61,670 nucleotides of DNA from JAWLHU01 sp049325315. GTDB lineage: Bacteria > Bacillota > Sulfobacillia > Symbiobacteriales > Symbiobacteriaceae. The position numbers and the translations under genes are program-made. This document shows, piece by piece, positions 44,499 to 53,435 of this stretch (position 1 is the stretch's first letter; the number at the start of each line of letters is the position of its first letter). The notes below the pieces were generated by a model, which saw only the letters and a program-made list of their open reading frames with translations, did not search any database and was not told the origin of the DNA. The stretch is from the NCBI GenBank assembly GCA_049325315.1, contig JBMONB010000147.1, forward strand, positions 1 through 61,670. The letters run 5' to 3'.

Positions 44499-45002
44499 AT
44501 GATCAACGACTCAAGCGCTCCGGGTAAAGGCGGACGAGAGGTTCAGGTGACTCACTTCGTAGACCTGACACAACTCCTGGCAGAGCAGCCAGATATCCGA
44601 CGGCTGGCTGTAATGGCCCGGGGGAGTGCCATCGAATGGCCGGCCAAGTTCCGGCGGGCAATGCGGGAGGTCTGCAAGGACCGGGCTCTGACCACCCCGA
44701 TTCCGCCCAGACTGATGGCCGCTGTTATTCCCGCACGGGGGATTCTGCTGCTCTGGCCCGGTATCGGCGACGATGAGCGCGGCTTTGAGGTCCAGGCCAG
44801 CCCCGCCGGGCGGCGGGTTACCACCGACCTGAAGGAGGCCTTCGACGCCCTTAGCATCCACCTGCCCTACGGCGTTGTCGTGGCCGTCCCCGCCACCCGC
44901 TACCTGCACCCGGTCCATGGCGAGTGCCTCGCCCTGCACTTCCGGTCTGCAGAGTTCCTCCCCGAGAAGAGCCGCACGGCTGCAGGGTTAATGGAAGAGT
45001 AG
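44499..45002 (+). CDS. Hypothetical protein, soluble
   Basis: 167 residues from ATG 44499 (AAGGATGAC upstream). No recognised family, no signal peptide and no membrane helix. It contains FVDLTQLLAEQPDIRRLAVM, an arginine-rich middle (KFRRAMREVCKDRAL) and VVAVPATRYLHPVHGECLAL near the end. It stands between the flotillin terminator and the operator of the next unit, so it is probably monocistronic. No function can be given. Confidence 0.6.
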   Translation: MINDSSAPGKGGREVQVTHFVDLTQLLAEQPDIRRLAVMARGSAIEWPAKFRRAMREVCKDRALTTPIPPRLMAAVIPARGILLLWPGIGDDERGFEVQASPAGRRVTTDLKEAFDALSIHLPYGVVVAVPATRYLHPVHGECLALHFRSAEFLPEKSRTAAGLMEE

Positions 45003-45064
45003 GCCGTCCTTTTTTCTACTTCGGTTATCATTTAGAAGTAGGGAACTCGTGCTGAATGCCGAAC

Positions 45065-45087
45065 CAATTGTACACAGCATACAATTG
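45065..45087. promoter_or_regulatory. GntR-regulon operator, site 1
   Basis: CAATTGT (45065-45071) is perfectly mirrored by ACAATTG (45081-45087). The core TTGTACACAGCATACA (45068-45083) resembles sites 2 and 3 of the same regulon, and it overlaps a possible -10 TACAAT. Confidence 0.65.
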
Positions 45088-45108
45088 TGTCAGGCAGGAG
45101 GTACGAGT

Positions 45109-45624
45109 TTGCTTTATCCGTTTCAGGGAAGCGTACCGGAGGTTCCGGATGATGTCTTCATCGCCCCCGGCGCCCGGATAATCGGACAGGTGCGGTTGGG
45201 GGCGAGGTGCAGCGTCTGGTACAATAGCGTCATTCGGGGAGACTCCAACACAATCGTGATTGGTGATGGGTCGAACATTCAGGACAACTCCGTGCTTCAT
45301 GTGGATGAAGGCCCCTTCCGGATGGTCCTGGGGGAGAATGTCACCGTGGGCCATGGGTGCATTCTACATGGCTGCACGGTGGGCAGCAATGTGCTGGTCG
45401 GCATGGGCACGACCATCCTGAACGGGGCGGTCATCGGTGAGAACAGCCTGGTCGGCGCCGGCAGTCTGGTCACCGAGGGAAAGCGGTTTCCGCCCGGCTC
45501 GGTGATCATGGGCCGGCCAGCCCGGGTGGTCCGGGAGATCGGCGAACAGGAAGTCGAGAAGATCCGTTTCGCCGCCGACCATTACCGGGAGAACGCCCGC
45601 GCTCACAGCAGATCATTCGACTAA
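45109..45624 (+). CDS. Gamma-class carbonic anhydrase-like protein
   Basis: 171 residues from TTG 45109, seven bases after AGGAGGT. Left-handed beta-helix hexapeptide repeats run through the protein: VFIAPGARIIGQVRLGARCS, VWYNSVIRGDSNTIVIGDG, NSVLHVDEGP, NVTVGHGCILHGCTVGSNVL. The zinc His ligands of the gamma class are in LHVDE and VGHGCILHGC. Members hydrate CO2 or act as acyltransferase-like binding proteins such as PaaY. It lies 17 bp before the Ntn-hydrolase gene and heads the first unit of the GntR regulon. Confidence 0.88.
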   Translation: MLYPFQGSVPEVPDDVFIAPGARIIGQVRLGARCSVWYNSVIRGDSNTIVIGDGSNIQDNSVLHVDEGPFRMVLGENVTVGHGCILHGCTVGSNVLVGMGTTILNGAVIGENSLVGAGSLVTEGKRFPPGSVIMGRPARVVREIGEQEVEKIRFAADHYRENARAHSRSFD

Positions 45625-45641
45625 TCAAAGGAGGCGTAGCC

Positions 45642-47348
45642 GTGTTTCGCGTTGCATCGCATGGTCTCCATGACGTGACCGCCTATGGGGGCGTGAGCAG
45701 TTCCTCCCACCCATGGGCGACAGCGGCCGGTGTACAGATGCTCCTTCGGGGCGGAAACGCCATGGATGCGGCCCTGGCCACCGCCTTTGCGCTGACGGTG
45801 GTCGAACCGGCCATGTCCCACCTGGGCGGCCAGGGGAACATGCTGGTCCACATGGCCAAGGAAGGAAAGACGGTGGCGCTGGACTTCTACCCCACCGCCC
45901 CCGCAGCCGCCCACGAGTCGATGTATGAATGGATCCCCACCCCCACCCAGGGGGGCTACCGGTTTTGGACAAAGGATGACCTGAACACCACCGGCGCGCT
46001 CTCTGTCTGCGTTCCCGGCAATGTGGCGGCCTGGCTGTATGCCCACCGGCGCTGGGGTTCTCTGCCTCTGGAGGTGATCGTGGAGCCGGCGATCACCTAT
46101 GCCCGGCAGGGCGCGCCCATGACCCGACGAATGGCTGCCTTCAGCGCTGAAGCCCGGGACCGGCTGGCCCGCTTCCCGGCGACCGCCAGGCTATTCCTTC
46201 GATCCGACGGCTCCCCACTCCAGGAGGGCGATGTTGTCATCCAGGAGGATCTGGCCCGCACGCTCACACTGATCGCCAGGGAGGGCGAGGAGGTCTTCTA
46301 CCGGGGTGAGATCGCGAGGGCGATCGTCTCCTTCCTCCAGGAGCAGGGTGGAATCATCACCATGCAAGACCTGGAACGGTATCCCCGGGAGGATTTCCGG
46401 GTGGTGGCCCCGGAACGGGTGCCCTACCGAGGCTACGAGGTGGAGGCAACCCCCGCGAACAGCAGCGTGGTGCTGCTGCCGATCATGCGCCTCCTGAACG
46501 AGTTTGATCTGTCCCGTTACGAGCCGCTGGCTGGAGAGAAACTGCACATTCTGGCGGAGTGCATGAAACTGGCCTTTGCAGACCGGCTAAGCCACACCGG
46601 CGACCCGGGCTTCTTCCAGATCCCGGTTGACGGGTTGCTCTCGCCGGGGTATACCGCAGCTCGCCGCGCTCTGGTCCGTATGGATGCGGCGGGATATCCG
46701 GCCGCCGGTGACCCGTGGCCCTACCAGAGCGAAGCGCCCAGGGAGAGGAAAACCAATAGCCGCCAGCTGGGTGGCGACGACAACGCCCATACCACCCACC
46801 ACTCCCATGTGGACCGGCATGGCAACTTCATCTCCTTCACCCAGAGCCTCGGCGACGCCTTCGGCTCCGCCCTGGTAGTGCCCGGATACGGCATTATTCT
46901 CAACAACGCCATGAAACTTTTCGACCCGCGGCCCGGCTTCAACAACTCGGTGGGCCCGCGCAAGCGCCCGGCCACCGCACCCTGCCCGGCGATGCTCCTC
47001 AGGGACGGCCGCCCGGTAATGGCCCTGGGAAGCCCTTCGGGCACCCGCATCATCAACGCCGTGGCACAGACCATTGTGAACGTGGTCGATCACCAGATGA
47101 GCCTGCAGGCTGCGGTGAATCTGCCGCGGATTCACTGGTCGGGGGACGAGTTCGAGCTGGAGAAGGATATCCCAGAGGAGTCAAAGGCCATCCTCAGGGC
47201 CCTGGGACATGATCTCCAGGAGCGGAATGCCAAATCTCCCTGGTTCGGGGCGATCCAAGCGGTCGCGCGCGATCCGGAGACGGGCCTGTGCCACGGAGCG
47301 GCCGACCCTCGCCGCCAGGGGGCTGCGGCAGGTTGTACGCTTCTCTAA
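45642..47348 (+). CDS. ggt: Gamma-glutamyltransferase-family Ntn hydrolase, no signal peptide
   Basis: 568 residues. Family blocks: ATAAGVQMLLRGGNAMDAAL, VVEPAMSHLGGQGNMLVHM, PGNVAAWLYAHRRWG, and the processing/catalytic Thr region AHTTHHSHVDRHGNFISFTQ near residue 383, then GFNNSVGPRKRPAT and SPSGTRIINAVAQ. Usual GGTs are exported; here the N-terminus (MFRVASHGLHDVTAYGG) has no signal peptide, which points to a cytoplasmic enzyme. Related enzymes cleave gamma-glutamyl bonds or act as acylases. The GTG start follows AAAGGAGG. The C-terminal CGTA-like ending is slightly rearranged. Confidence 0.9.
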   Translation: MFRVASHGLHDVTAYGGVSSSSHPWATAAGVQMLLRGGNAMDAALATAFALTVVEPAMSHLGGQGNMLVHMAKEGKTVALDFYPTAPAAAHESMYEWIPTPTQGGYRFWTKDDLNTTGALSVCVPGNVAAWLYAHRRWGSLPLEVIVEPAITYARQGAPMTRRMAAFSAEARDRLARFPATARLFLRSDGSPLQEGDVVIQEDLARTLTLIAREGEEVFYRGEIARAIVSFLQEQGGIITMQDLERYPREDFRVVAPERVPYRGYEVEATPANSSVVLLPIMRLLNEFDLSRYEPLAGEKLHILAECMKLAFADRLSHTGDPGFFQIPVDGLLSPGYTAARRALVRMDAAGYPAAGDPWPYQSEAPRERKTNSRQLGGDDNAHTTHHSHVDRHGNFISFTQSLGDAFGSALVVPGYGIILNNAMKLFDPRPGFNNSVGPRKRPATAPCPAMLLRDGRPVMALGSPSGTRIINAVAQTIVNVVDHQMSLQAAVNLPRIHWSGDEFELEKDIPEESKAILRALGHDLQERNAKSPWFGAIQAVARDPETGLCHGAADPRRQGAAAGCTLL

Positions 47349-47461
47349 AACTTTCTGCGCGATAACAGGAGGATTCCGATAGCTCAGGAAAGAAAAACTT
47401 TACCGCGGAGAGCGAAGGAGTGGACTGGCTGCAACTGAGGCGCCTTTTTTGTTAATCAGCG

Positions 47462-47477
47462 TTGTATACAGTCCACA
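47462..47477. promoter_or_regulatory. GntR-regulon operator, site 2
   Basis: TTGTATACAGTCCACA, 22 bp before the ATG of the peptide-binding protein gene. It matches site 3 (minus strand) at 15 of 16 bases. Confidence 0.7.
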
Positions 47478-47499
47478 CCACACAAAGGGGGCACCTGCG

Positions 47500-49080
47500 A
47501 TGAAGAGGCGGTTTGGGGTAGCGGTTACCTGTTTCGTGTTGGCCGTCAGCCTGCTGGCAGGCTGCGCAAGCTCCGGTACCAGCGGCAAGACGGAGCCTTC
47601 CGGCGGAGGGGCTCCTCCCCCTGCGGCCAAGCAGGAGCGAGGCGAGATCCGGATCGCGATGCAGTATGACCTGGGCAACCTCGATCCGCAGGTTCTGACC
47701 TCAGTGACTGACAAGCAGATGACGGTCAACCTGTACAACGGCCTCGTCCGGTACAAGCTGGGCACGGTCGAGGTGGAGCCAGACCTGGCGGAGAAGTGGG
47801 ACCGGAACAATGCCGGCACGGAGTGGACCTTCTATCTCCGCAAGGGCGTCAACTTCCACCGGGGGTATGGCGAGGTCAAGGCTTCCGACGTGAAGTTCAC
47901 CTTCGACCGCCTGCTGGATCCGGCGCTGAAGTCACCGAACGCCGCCCTGCTGAAGGGTCTGAAGACCGAGGTGGTCAACGACCATACCGTCAAGTTCACC
48001 CTGGCCAAGGCCGACGCTGCCTTCCTGGACAAGCTGGCCAACTCCTTCTCGATGATCGTCAGCGAGAAGGCGGTGAAGGAGAAGGGCGACAAGTTCTCCC
48101 AGAACCCCATCGGCACGGGCCCGTACATGTTTGACAAGTGGTCTCCCCAGCAGGAGACGGTCTATGTGGCCAATGACGAGTACTTCCGGGGCAAGCCCGG
48201 CCTGGCCCGTGTGGTCTACGTGCCGATTCCCGACGCCACCACCATGTACAACGCCTTCGAGGCCGGCGATGTAGACCTGATGCAGGTCACCAACCCCGAC
48301 AAGCTGGCGCAGTACAAGGGCAATCCCGACCTGGCCATCAATCAGACCCCGGGGCTGATCACCCGCTTCATGGGCATGAACAGCAAGATCAAGCCCTTCG
48401 ACGACAAGCGGGTCCGTCTGGCGGTGATCCACGCCATCAACAAGCCGTTTATTCTGGAGCATGCGCTGAAGGGCATCTCCACCCCGGCCAAGGCGATTCT
48501 GGCCCCCGCTGTCATGCACAGCGAGCAGAACGTCACCCAGTACGCCTACGACCCGGCCAAGGCGAAGCAGCTGCTGAAGGAGGCGGGCTACGCCGACGGC
48601 TTCAGCACCACCTTCTACGTGCCCAACATCGACCGGTTCACCGTCCCCGCCACCGTGATCCAGGAGAACCTGGCTCAGGTAGGGATCAAGGCGGAGATCA
48701 AGGTGATGGAGACCCAGGCCTTCCTCGCGGCGCTCAAGGCCCCCGAGGGCCTGCCCATGTTCACCCTGAGCCGTGGCCAGGACGCCACCCCGGACCGGGT
48801 GCTCTACACCTGGCATCACAAGAGCGGCATCCCGGCCAACAACTGGGCCAACATCGATATCCCTGAGGTGAACGAGTGGCTCGATGCCGCCAGCAAGACC
48901 GTGGACGAGAACGTCCGCAAGGATCTCTTCTCCAAGGTGCAGAAGCGGATTGTCGATGAGGCGTTCTACTTCTACCTGGACCATGAGAACCACATCTACG
49001 CCTTGAACAAGCGGGTGAAGGGCTTTGTGGGCGACCCACAGCGCTCGATCCGCCTTGACAACGTCACAGTAGGGAAGTAG
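47500..49080 (+). CDS. Peptide ABC transporter substrate-binding lipoprotein
   Basis: 526 residues from ATG 47500. The signal peptide ends in a lipobox (SLLAGCASS), followed by a Gly/Pro-rich linker. The family 5 binding-protein fold is marked by LDPQVLTSVTDKQMTVNLYN, FYLRKGVNFHRGYGEVKASD and NPIGTGPYMFDKW. Such proteins capture peptides, nickel or glutathione-like compounds. It is the first gene of a unit with two permeases, two peptidases and an acyl-CoA synthetase. Confidence 0.93.
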   Translation: MKRRFGVAVTCFVLAVSLLAGCASSGTSGKTEPSGGGAPPPAAKQERGEIRIAMQYDLGNLDPQVLTSVTDKQMTVNLYNGLVRYKLGTVEVEPDLAEKWDRNNAGTEWTFYLRKGVNFHRGYGEVKASDVKFTFDRLLDPALKSPNAALLKGLKTEVVNDHTVKFTLAKADAAFLDKLANSFSMIVSEKAVKEKGDKFSQNPIGTGPYMFDKWSPQQETVYVANDEYFRGKPGLARVVYVPIPDATTMYNAFEAGDVDLMQVTNPDKLAQYKGNPDLAINQTPGLITRFMGMNSKIKPFDDKRVRLAVIHAINKPFILEHALKGISTPAKAILAPAVMHSEQNVTQYAYDPAKAKQLLKEAGYADGFSTTFYVPNIDRFTVPATVIQENLAQVGIKAEIKVMETQAFLAALKAPEGLPMFTLSRGQDATPDRVLYTWHHKSGIPANNWANIDIPEVNEWLDAASKTVDENVRKDLFSKVQKRIVDEAFYFYLDHENHIYALNKRVKGFVGDPQRSIRLDNVTVGK

Positions 49081-49088
49081 GAGTCATC

Positions 49089-50030
49089 ATGCTGCAGTAT
49101 CTGATTCGGCGGCTTACGGCTGCTGTGCCCACGCTGCTCGGGGTCATGGTCACCGTCTTTCTGGTGATCCACCTGATCCCCGGGGACCCCGTAGAGGCGA
49201 TGTTGGGCGACATGGCAACCCAGGAGCAGGTCGAACAGACGCGGCGGGCGATGGGCCTGGATCGGCCACTCTATGTCCAATTCGCCTCCTTCATGGGGCG
49301 CTATGTCCAGGGTGACATGGGCGTGTCGATCCGCACCCGGCGGCTGGTGGTCGAAGAGATCACCAGCCGCTTCCCTCACACCGCCCGTCTGGCCATTGCC
49401 GGCGGCGTCGTCGCCGTCCTGTTAGGGGTGCCGCTCGGGGTCCTGGCCGCCAGTCGCCGCGGCAGCCTGCTGGACCTCTCCAGTCTGATTGTGAGTTCAG
49501 CCGGTGTCTCGGCGCCGGTCTTCTGGATCGGGCTCCTGTTCTCCCTCCTTTTCGCGGTCAAGCTCCGCTGGTTCCCTACCGTTGGCGGAGGCCGGCCCGG
49601 CGACTGGGAGGGGATCATCCGGGCGCTTGTGCTGCCCGCCATCACCCTCGGGCTCTCCGGCATGGCCCTGGTTGCCCGGATGACCCGCTCCAGCATGCTG
49701 GAGGTGCTTCGGGAGGATTATATCCGGACCTCCCGGGCCAAAGGGTTGGCCGAGCGGGTGGTGATCTACAAGCACGCGCTCCGCAATGCCGCCATTCCCA
49801 TCGTCACCATTGTGGGCCTGAACATCGGCTACCTGCTTGGCGGCGCCGTGCTGGTGGAGACCGTCTTCGCCCGCCCCGGCCTTGGCAAGCTTCTGGTCGA
49901 CGCCATTCTCGCCCGCGACTACCCGGTGGTCCAGGGGGTCACCTTTGTGATCGCCATCGGCTTTATCGGGGTCAACCTGGTGACCGACCTGTTCTACGGC
50001 TATCTTGATCCCCGCATTAAGGCACGGTAG
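49089..50030 (+). CDS. Peptide ABC transporter permease (DppB type)
   Basis: 313 residues, six hydrophobic helices. N-terminal LIRRLTAAVPTLLGVMVTVF and the DppB hallmark LIPGDPVEAMLGD are present. The EAA loop is VLREDYIRTSRAKGLAERVV with LRNAAIPIVT after it. It starts eight bases after the binding-protein stop. Confidence 0.94.
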   Translation: MLQYLIRRLTAAVPTLLGVMVTVFLVIHLIPGDPVEAMLGDMATQEQVEQTRRAMGLDRPLYVQFASFMGRYVQGDMGVSIRTRRLVVEEITSRFPHTARLAIAGGVVAVLLGVPLGVLAASRRGSLLDLSSLIVSSAGVSAPVFWIGLLFSLLFAVKLRWFPTVGGGRPGDWEGIIRALVLPAITLGLSGMALVARMTRSSMLEVLREDYIRTSRAKGLAERVVIYKHALRNAAIPIVTIVGLNIGYLLGGAVLVETVFARPGLGKLLVDAILARDYPVVQGVTFVIAIGFIGVNLVTDLFYGYLDPRIKAR

Positions 50031-50043
50031 GAGGTGACCCCGC

Positions 50044-50868
50044 ATGTGGAAACGGATGAGGCGCAACCCGCTGATCTGGGTCGGTGGGGTCATCGTCCTG
50101 CTAATGGTCCTCATGGCGCTCTTCGCGCCGCAGCTGGCCCCAATCGACCCGACCCTCCAGAACCTCCCCAAGCGCCTCTCCCCGCCAGGGACCGGCCAAT
50201 ACTGGCTGGGAACCGATGCCTTCGGGCGTGATGTCTGGAGCCGGCTCGTCTACGGTTCGCGGATCTCGCTCCAGGTCGGCCTGATCTCTGTCTCCATCGG
50301 CGCCGCCGGCGGTCTGCTCCTGGGGCTGGCGAGCGGCTACTTCGGCGGCTGGATCGACATGCTGGCCGGCCGCGTCATGGACGTGATCATGGCCTTCCCC
50401 AGCATTCTGATGGCCCTGGCGATCGTAAGCGTGCTGGGCCCCTCCCTGGAGAACGCCATCATCGCGATCGGCATCACCTCGATTCCGCGCTTTTTCCGGG
50501 TCGTCCGCGGTGCCGTGCTCCAGGTCCGGGAGCGGGAGTTCGTGATCGCAGCGCAGGCGTTGGGCGCCAGGGATCTGCGGGTGATGCTGCGCCACGTTCT
50601 GCCCAACACCCTCTCCCCGGTGATCGTCATCTCCAGCCTGGGCATCGCCACGGCGATCCTGGTGGAGGCCTCGCTCAGCTTCCTGGGCCTTGGCGTCGCC
50701 CCGCCCACCCCCACCTGGGGCTCCATGATCACCGACGGCAAGCAGTATATCGACTTGGCGCCCTGGATCTCCGTCTACTCGGGTCTGGCGACCATGGTAG
50801 CGGTGCTGGGCTTCAACCTTCTGGGCGACGGCCTGCGCGATGTTCTCGACCCGAAAATGAAGGCATAG
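50044..50868 (+). CDS. Peptide ABC transporter permease (DppC type)
   Basis: 274 residues. WLGTDAFGRDVWSRLVYGSR is the DppC signature near residue 55, and REFVIAAQALGARDLRVML is the EAA loop. SFLGLGVAPPTPTWGSMI follows near the end. No DppD or DppF ATPase gene comes next; a peptidase gene does. The ATPases must come from elsewhere in the genome. Confidence 0.94.
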   Translation: MWKRMRRNPLIWVGGVIVLLMVLMALFAPQLAPIDPTLQNLPKRLSPPGTGQYWLGTDAFGRDVWSRLVYGSRISLQVGLISVSIGAAGGLLLGLASGYFGGWIDMLAGRVMDVIMAFPSILMALAIVSVLGPSLENAIIAIGITSIPRFFRVVRGAVLQVREREFVIAAQALGARDLRVMLRHVLPNTLSPVIVISSLGIATAILVEASLSFLGLGVAPPTPTWGSMITDGKQYIDLAPWISVYSGLATMVAVLGFNLLGDGLRDVLDPKMKA

Positions 50869-50879
50869 GAGGCGCTGGG

Positions 50880-52091
50880 GTGCACACAGCGGTCCTTGAC
50901 TACATTGACAGCCATGCGGAGAGGGCGGTTCATCTGCTCCAGCGGCTGGTTCAGGCCAGGAGCGTCTTCGGCAACGAGGAGCGGGTGGCGGCCATTCTAC
51001 TGCCAGAACTGGAGCGGCTCGGCTTCGCGGTGGAGAACCACCCCGTTGAGCCAGAGCGGCCGAACCTGATCGCCACGTACCGGGGGGCGGGGGGAGGCCC
51101 CCGCCTCCTCTGCTACTCGCACATGGATACCGTGGGTCCTGGCGACCTCTCGGCCTGGACCGCCGACCCGTTCGGCGGAGAGGTGCGTGACGGCAAGATC
51201 TGGGGACGTGGCACCTGCGACCACAAGGGCGAGATTGCGGCCCTGCTGATCGCCTGGGAGGCGCTGCGGGCAGCGGGCTTCCAACCGAGGGGCGACCTGC
51301 TCTACATCTTCGACTCCGACGAGGAGCGGGGAGGTGACAAGGGCATGAAGCACCTGGTTGAGAAGAATCTCTACCAGGCTGATTTCGGCCTCTACGCCTG
51401 CACCACCCAGATTAGCCCGGAGAGCCGCCCCCACTTCGGCATGGCCGGCGATTCGAACATCATCGGGGCGGCCATGGGCGCCCAGGTCTTCCGGGTGACG
51501 GTGGAGGGCGAGCGCACGCCCCGTGAGAACCTGATGTACCCGCCCGGCCGCCCCACCGCCCTGGAGTGCGCCATTCCGCTCATGAACGCCCTGCGGGACT
51601 ACGGGCAGGAGGTCAGCCAGCGGGTCTGCCCGCTCACCGGACCCTCCCGCCTCTCGCTCACCGGGCTCGAGTATGAGCCCTCTCCCCTGGTAGGGCAGCC
51701 GGACCGCCTCCATTTTCTGGTGGTGCGGCGGCTCAACCTGCTGGAAGATCTGGTCCAGGAGCGGCAGAAGATCGAGGCGATCGTGTCCGCTCACAGCGCG
51801 GCGGTGAGCCTGGTGCGGGAGCGCCCGCAGACCCGTGTGCCCGAGGCAATGCCGGTGGTGGCAGCCGTGCGCCGGGCCGCTGTGGCGGTCGACGGAATTG
51901 AGCCCCGCTTCACCGGCGCTCCCGCCCTGACCGGCCTCGGCTGGTTTGTCCACGAGAAGGGGCTCCCGATCGTAATGTTCGGCTACGGCAACCTGGATTT
52001 TCACCACAGCCATGACGAGCACCTGGCCATTGAGGATCTGATTAAATCTGCCAAGGTCTATGCCCTGGCCATAGCTGACCTGATTGGTTAA
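50880..52091 (+). CDS. M20-family metallopeptidase 1
   Basis: 403 residues from GTG 50880 after AGGAGG. Di-zinc motifs: YSHMDTVGPGD (His and catalytic Asp near residue 83), GRGTCDHKGEIAAL (bridging Asp, here D-H-K instead of the usual D-M-K), and DSDEERGGDKG (catalytic and metal Glu near 145). The final His ligand is in NLDFHHSHDEHLAIED. M20 enzymes hydrolyse N-acyl amino acids, dipeptides or succinyl groups. It lies 11 bp after the permease gene and is a paralogue of the next gene. Confidence 0.9.
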   Translation: MHTAVLDYIDSHAERAVHLLQRLVQARSVFGNEERVAAILLPELERLGFAVENHPVEPERPNLIATYRGAGGGPRLLCYSHMDTVGPGDLSAWTADPFGGEVRDGKIWGRGTCDHKGEIAALLIAWEALRAAGFQPRGDLLYIFDSDEERGGDKGMKHLVEKNLYQADFGLYACTTQISPESRPHFGMAGDSNIIGAAMGAQVFRVTVEGERTPRENLMYPPGRPTALECAIPLMNALRDYGQEVSQRVCPLTGPSRLSLTGLEYEPSPLVGQPDRLHFLVVRRLNLLEDLVQERQKIEAIVSAHSAAVSLVRERPQTRVPEAMPVVAAVRRAAVAVDGIEPRFTGAPALTGLGWFVHEKGLPIVMFGYGNLDFHHSHDEHLAIEDLIKSAKVYALAIADLIG

Positions 52092-52109
52092 CTGAAGGAG
52101 GACGACACG

Positions 52110-53429
52110 ATGCAGCCCAAAGCCCGGGAGGCGGTGGCCTACCTGGAGGAGCACCGCGGAGAGTTGATCTCCCTGTTGCAGGAGATGGTGCGGACCAAAT
52201 CGATCAACCCCGCCTTCGACCCCGAGTCACCGGGCGAGGGGGCGATGGCAGCCCTGGTGAAGGCCCGGTACGACCAGCTTGGGATCCCGGTCGAGCTGGT
52301 GGAGGCGGTACCCGGTCGCCCCAACGTAATCGCCACCCTGAAGGGCGAAGGGGGCGGCCCCCGCCTGTTGATCAACTGCCACATGGACACCCACCCTGGC
52401 AAGGTGGGTGAGTGGGTTGACCCTTACACCGGCCAGGTGGTGCGGGAGTGGAGCCACGACCCCTTCGCGGCGGAGATCGAAGACGGCATTATGTACGGCC
52501 GCGGTACGGTGGATCACAAGATGCCGATCGCTGCCACCCTGATGGCGCTTCAGGCGCTCAAGGCGGTGGGTGTAAGGCTGAAGGGCGACCTGACCTGTAT
52601 CCACGATGTGGATGAGGAGACGGGCGGCAAGTACGGCATGAAGTACCTGGCCGATACTCGCCCCCTTGACTTCGACATGGCGCTGTACGCCTGCACCAGC
52701 GATGTTACCCCCCTGGCCCAGTCCTTCATGCCCGCCCTGAAGGGTGACAATATCATCCGCTCCTTTGCCGGATGGCACACCTACCGGATCCGCTTTGCCG
52801 GCGTCAACTACCACAACCTGACCCCGGTGCGAGGGCTTGGCGGGGTGGAAGCGGTGCTGCTCTTCATCCGGGAGCGGCTGGAGCCGATGATGGACCGGGT
52901 CAACGCCTACAACTGCCCCATTGAAGGGACCGGCCAGCCGCCGATGAAGATCAGCTCGATCGACTGCGCTCCCCGCAAGGCGTTCCACCACCAGGCGCTC
53001 TGGGCCGACCTGGTGGTCAACCGGCGGATTGCGGCCAGCCTGGATGGTGATGCCGCCCTCAGGGAGATGCAGGAGTTGGTCGCCGCACACAACGACGCCT
53101 ACCCGCAGAATCAGGCGGAGCTCTTCCTGGAGCGAGATACCAAGGTGGCGCTCACCGACGCCGGGCACCCCCTGGTTACGGGGCTGGCCCGGGCTGTAGA
53201 GCAGGTGACGGGAAGGCGGGCAAACGTGACCGGCTGCCCCTCCCCGGTGGGTATCTCCACGCTATTGGGCCAGGTCGAGATTCCCACGGTCTTGTTCGGG
53301 TACGGCCTGCTCAACCTGCACCACGCCGTGGATGAGCGCATCGCCCTCGAAGATGTGGTCGACACAGCGAAGGTCTACGCCGTCGCCCTGATGGAGTGGC
53401 TGGGCGTTGCAGCGGAATCCCGCAACTGA
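52110..53429 (+). CDS. M20-family metallopeptidase 2
   Basis: 439 residues. The same di-zinc layout: INCHMDTHPGKVG, GRGTVDHKMPIAAT, and DVDEETGGKYGMKYL, with a final His near NLHHAVDERIALED. Residues about 215-330 form the insertion used for dimerisation. D-H-K replaces D-M-K as in its neighbour. The ATG follows AAGGAGG. The two enzymes may act on different acyl groups or stereoisomers of one imported compound. Confidence 0.9.
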   Translation: MQPKAREAVAYLEEHRGELISLLQEMVRTKSINPAFDPESPGEGAMAALVKARYDQLGIPVELVEAVPGRPNVIATLKGEGGGPRLLINCHMDTHPGKVGEWVDPYTGQVVREWSHDPFAAEIEDGIMYGRGTVDHKMPIAATLMALQALKAVGVRLKGDLTCIHDVDEETGGKYGMKYLADTRPLDFDMALYACTSDVTPLAQSFMPALKGDNIIRSFAGWHTYRIRFAGVNYHNLTPVRGLGGVEAVLLFIRERLEPMMDRVNAYNCPIEGTGQPPMKISSIDCAPRKAFHHQALWADLVVNRRIAASLDGDAALREMQELVAAHNDAYPQNQAELFLERDTKVALTDAGHPLVTGLARAVEQVTGRRANVTGCPSPVGISTLLGQVEIPTVLFGYGLLNLHHAVDERIALEDVVDTAKVYAVALMEWLGVAAESRN

Positions 53430-53435
53430 GGTGAA

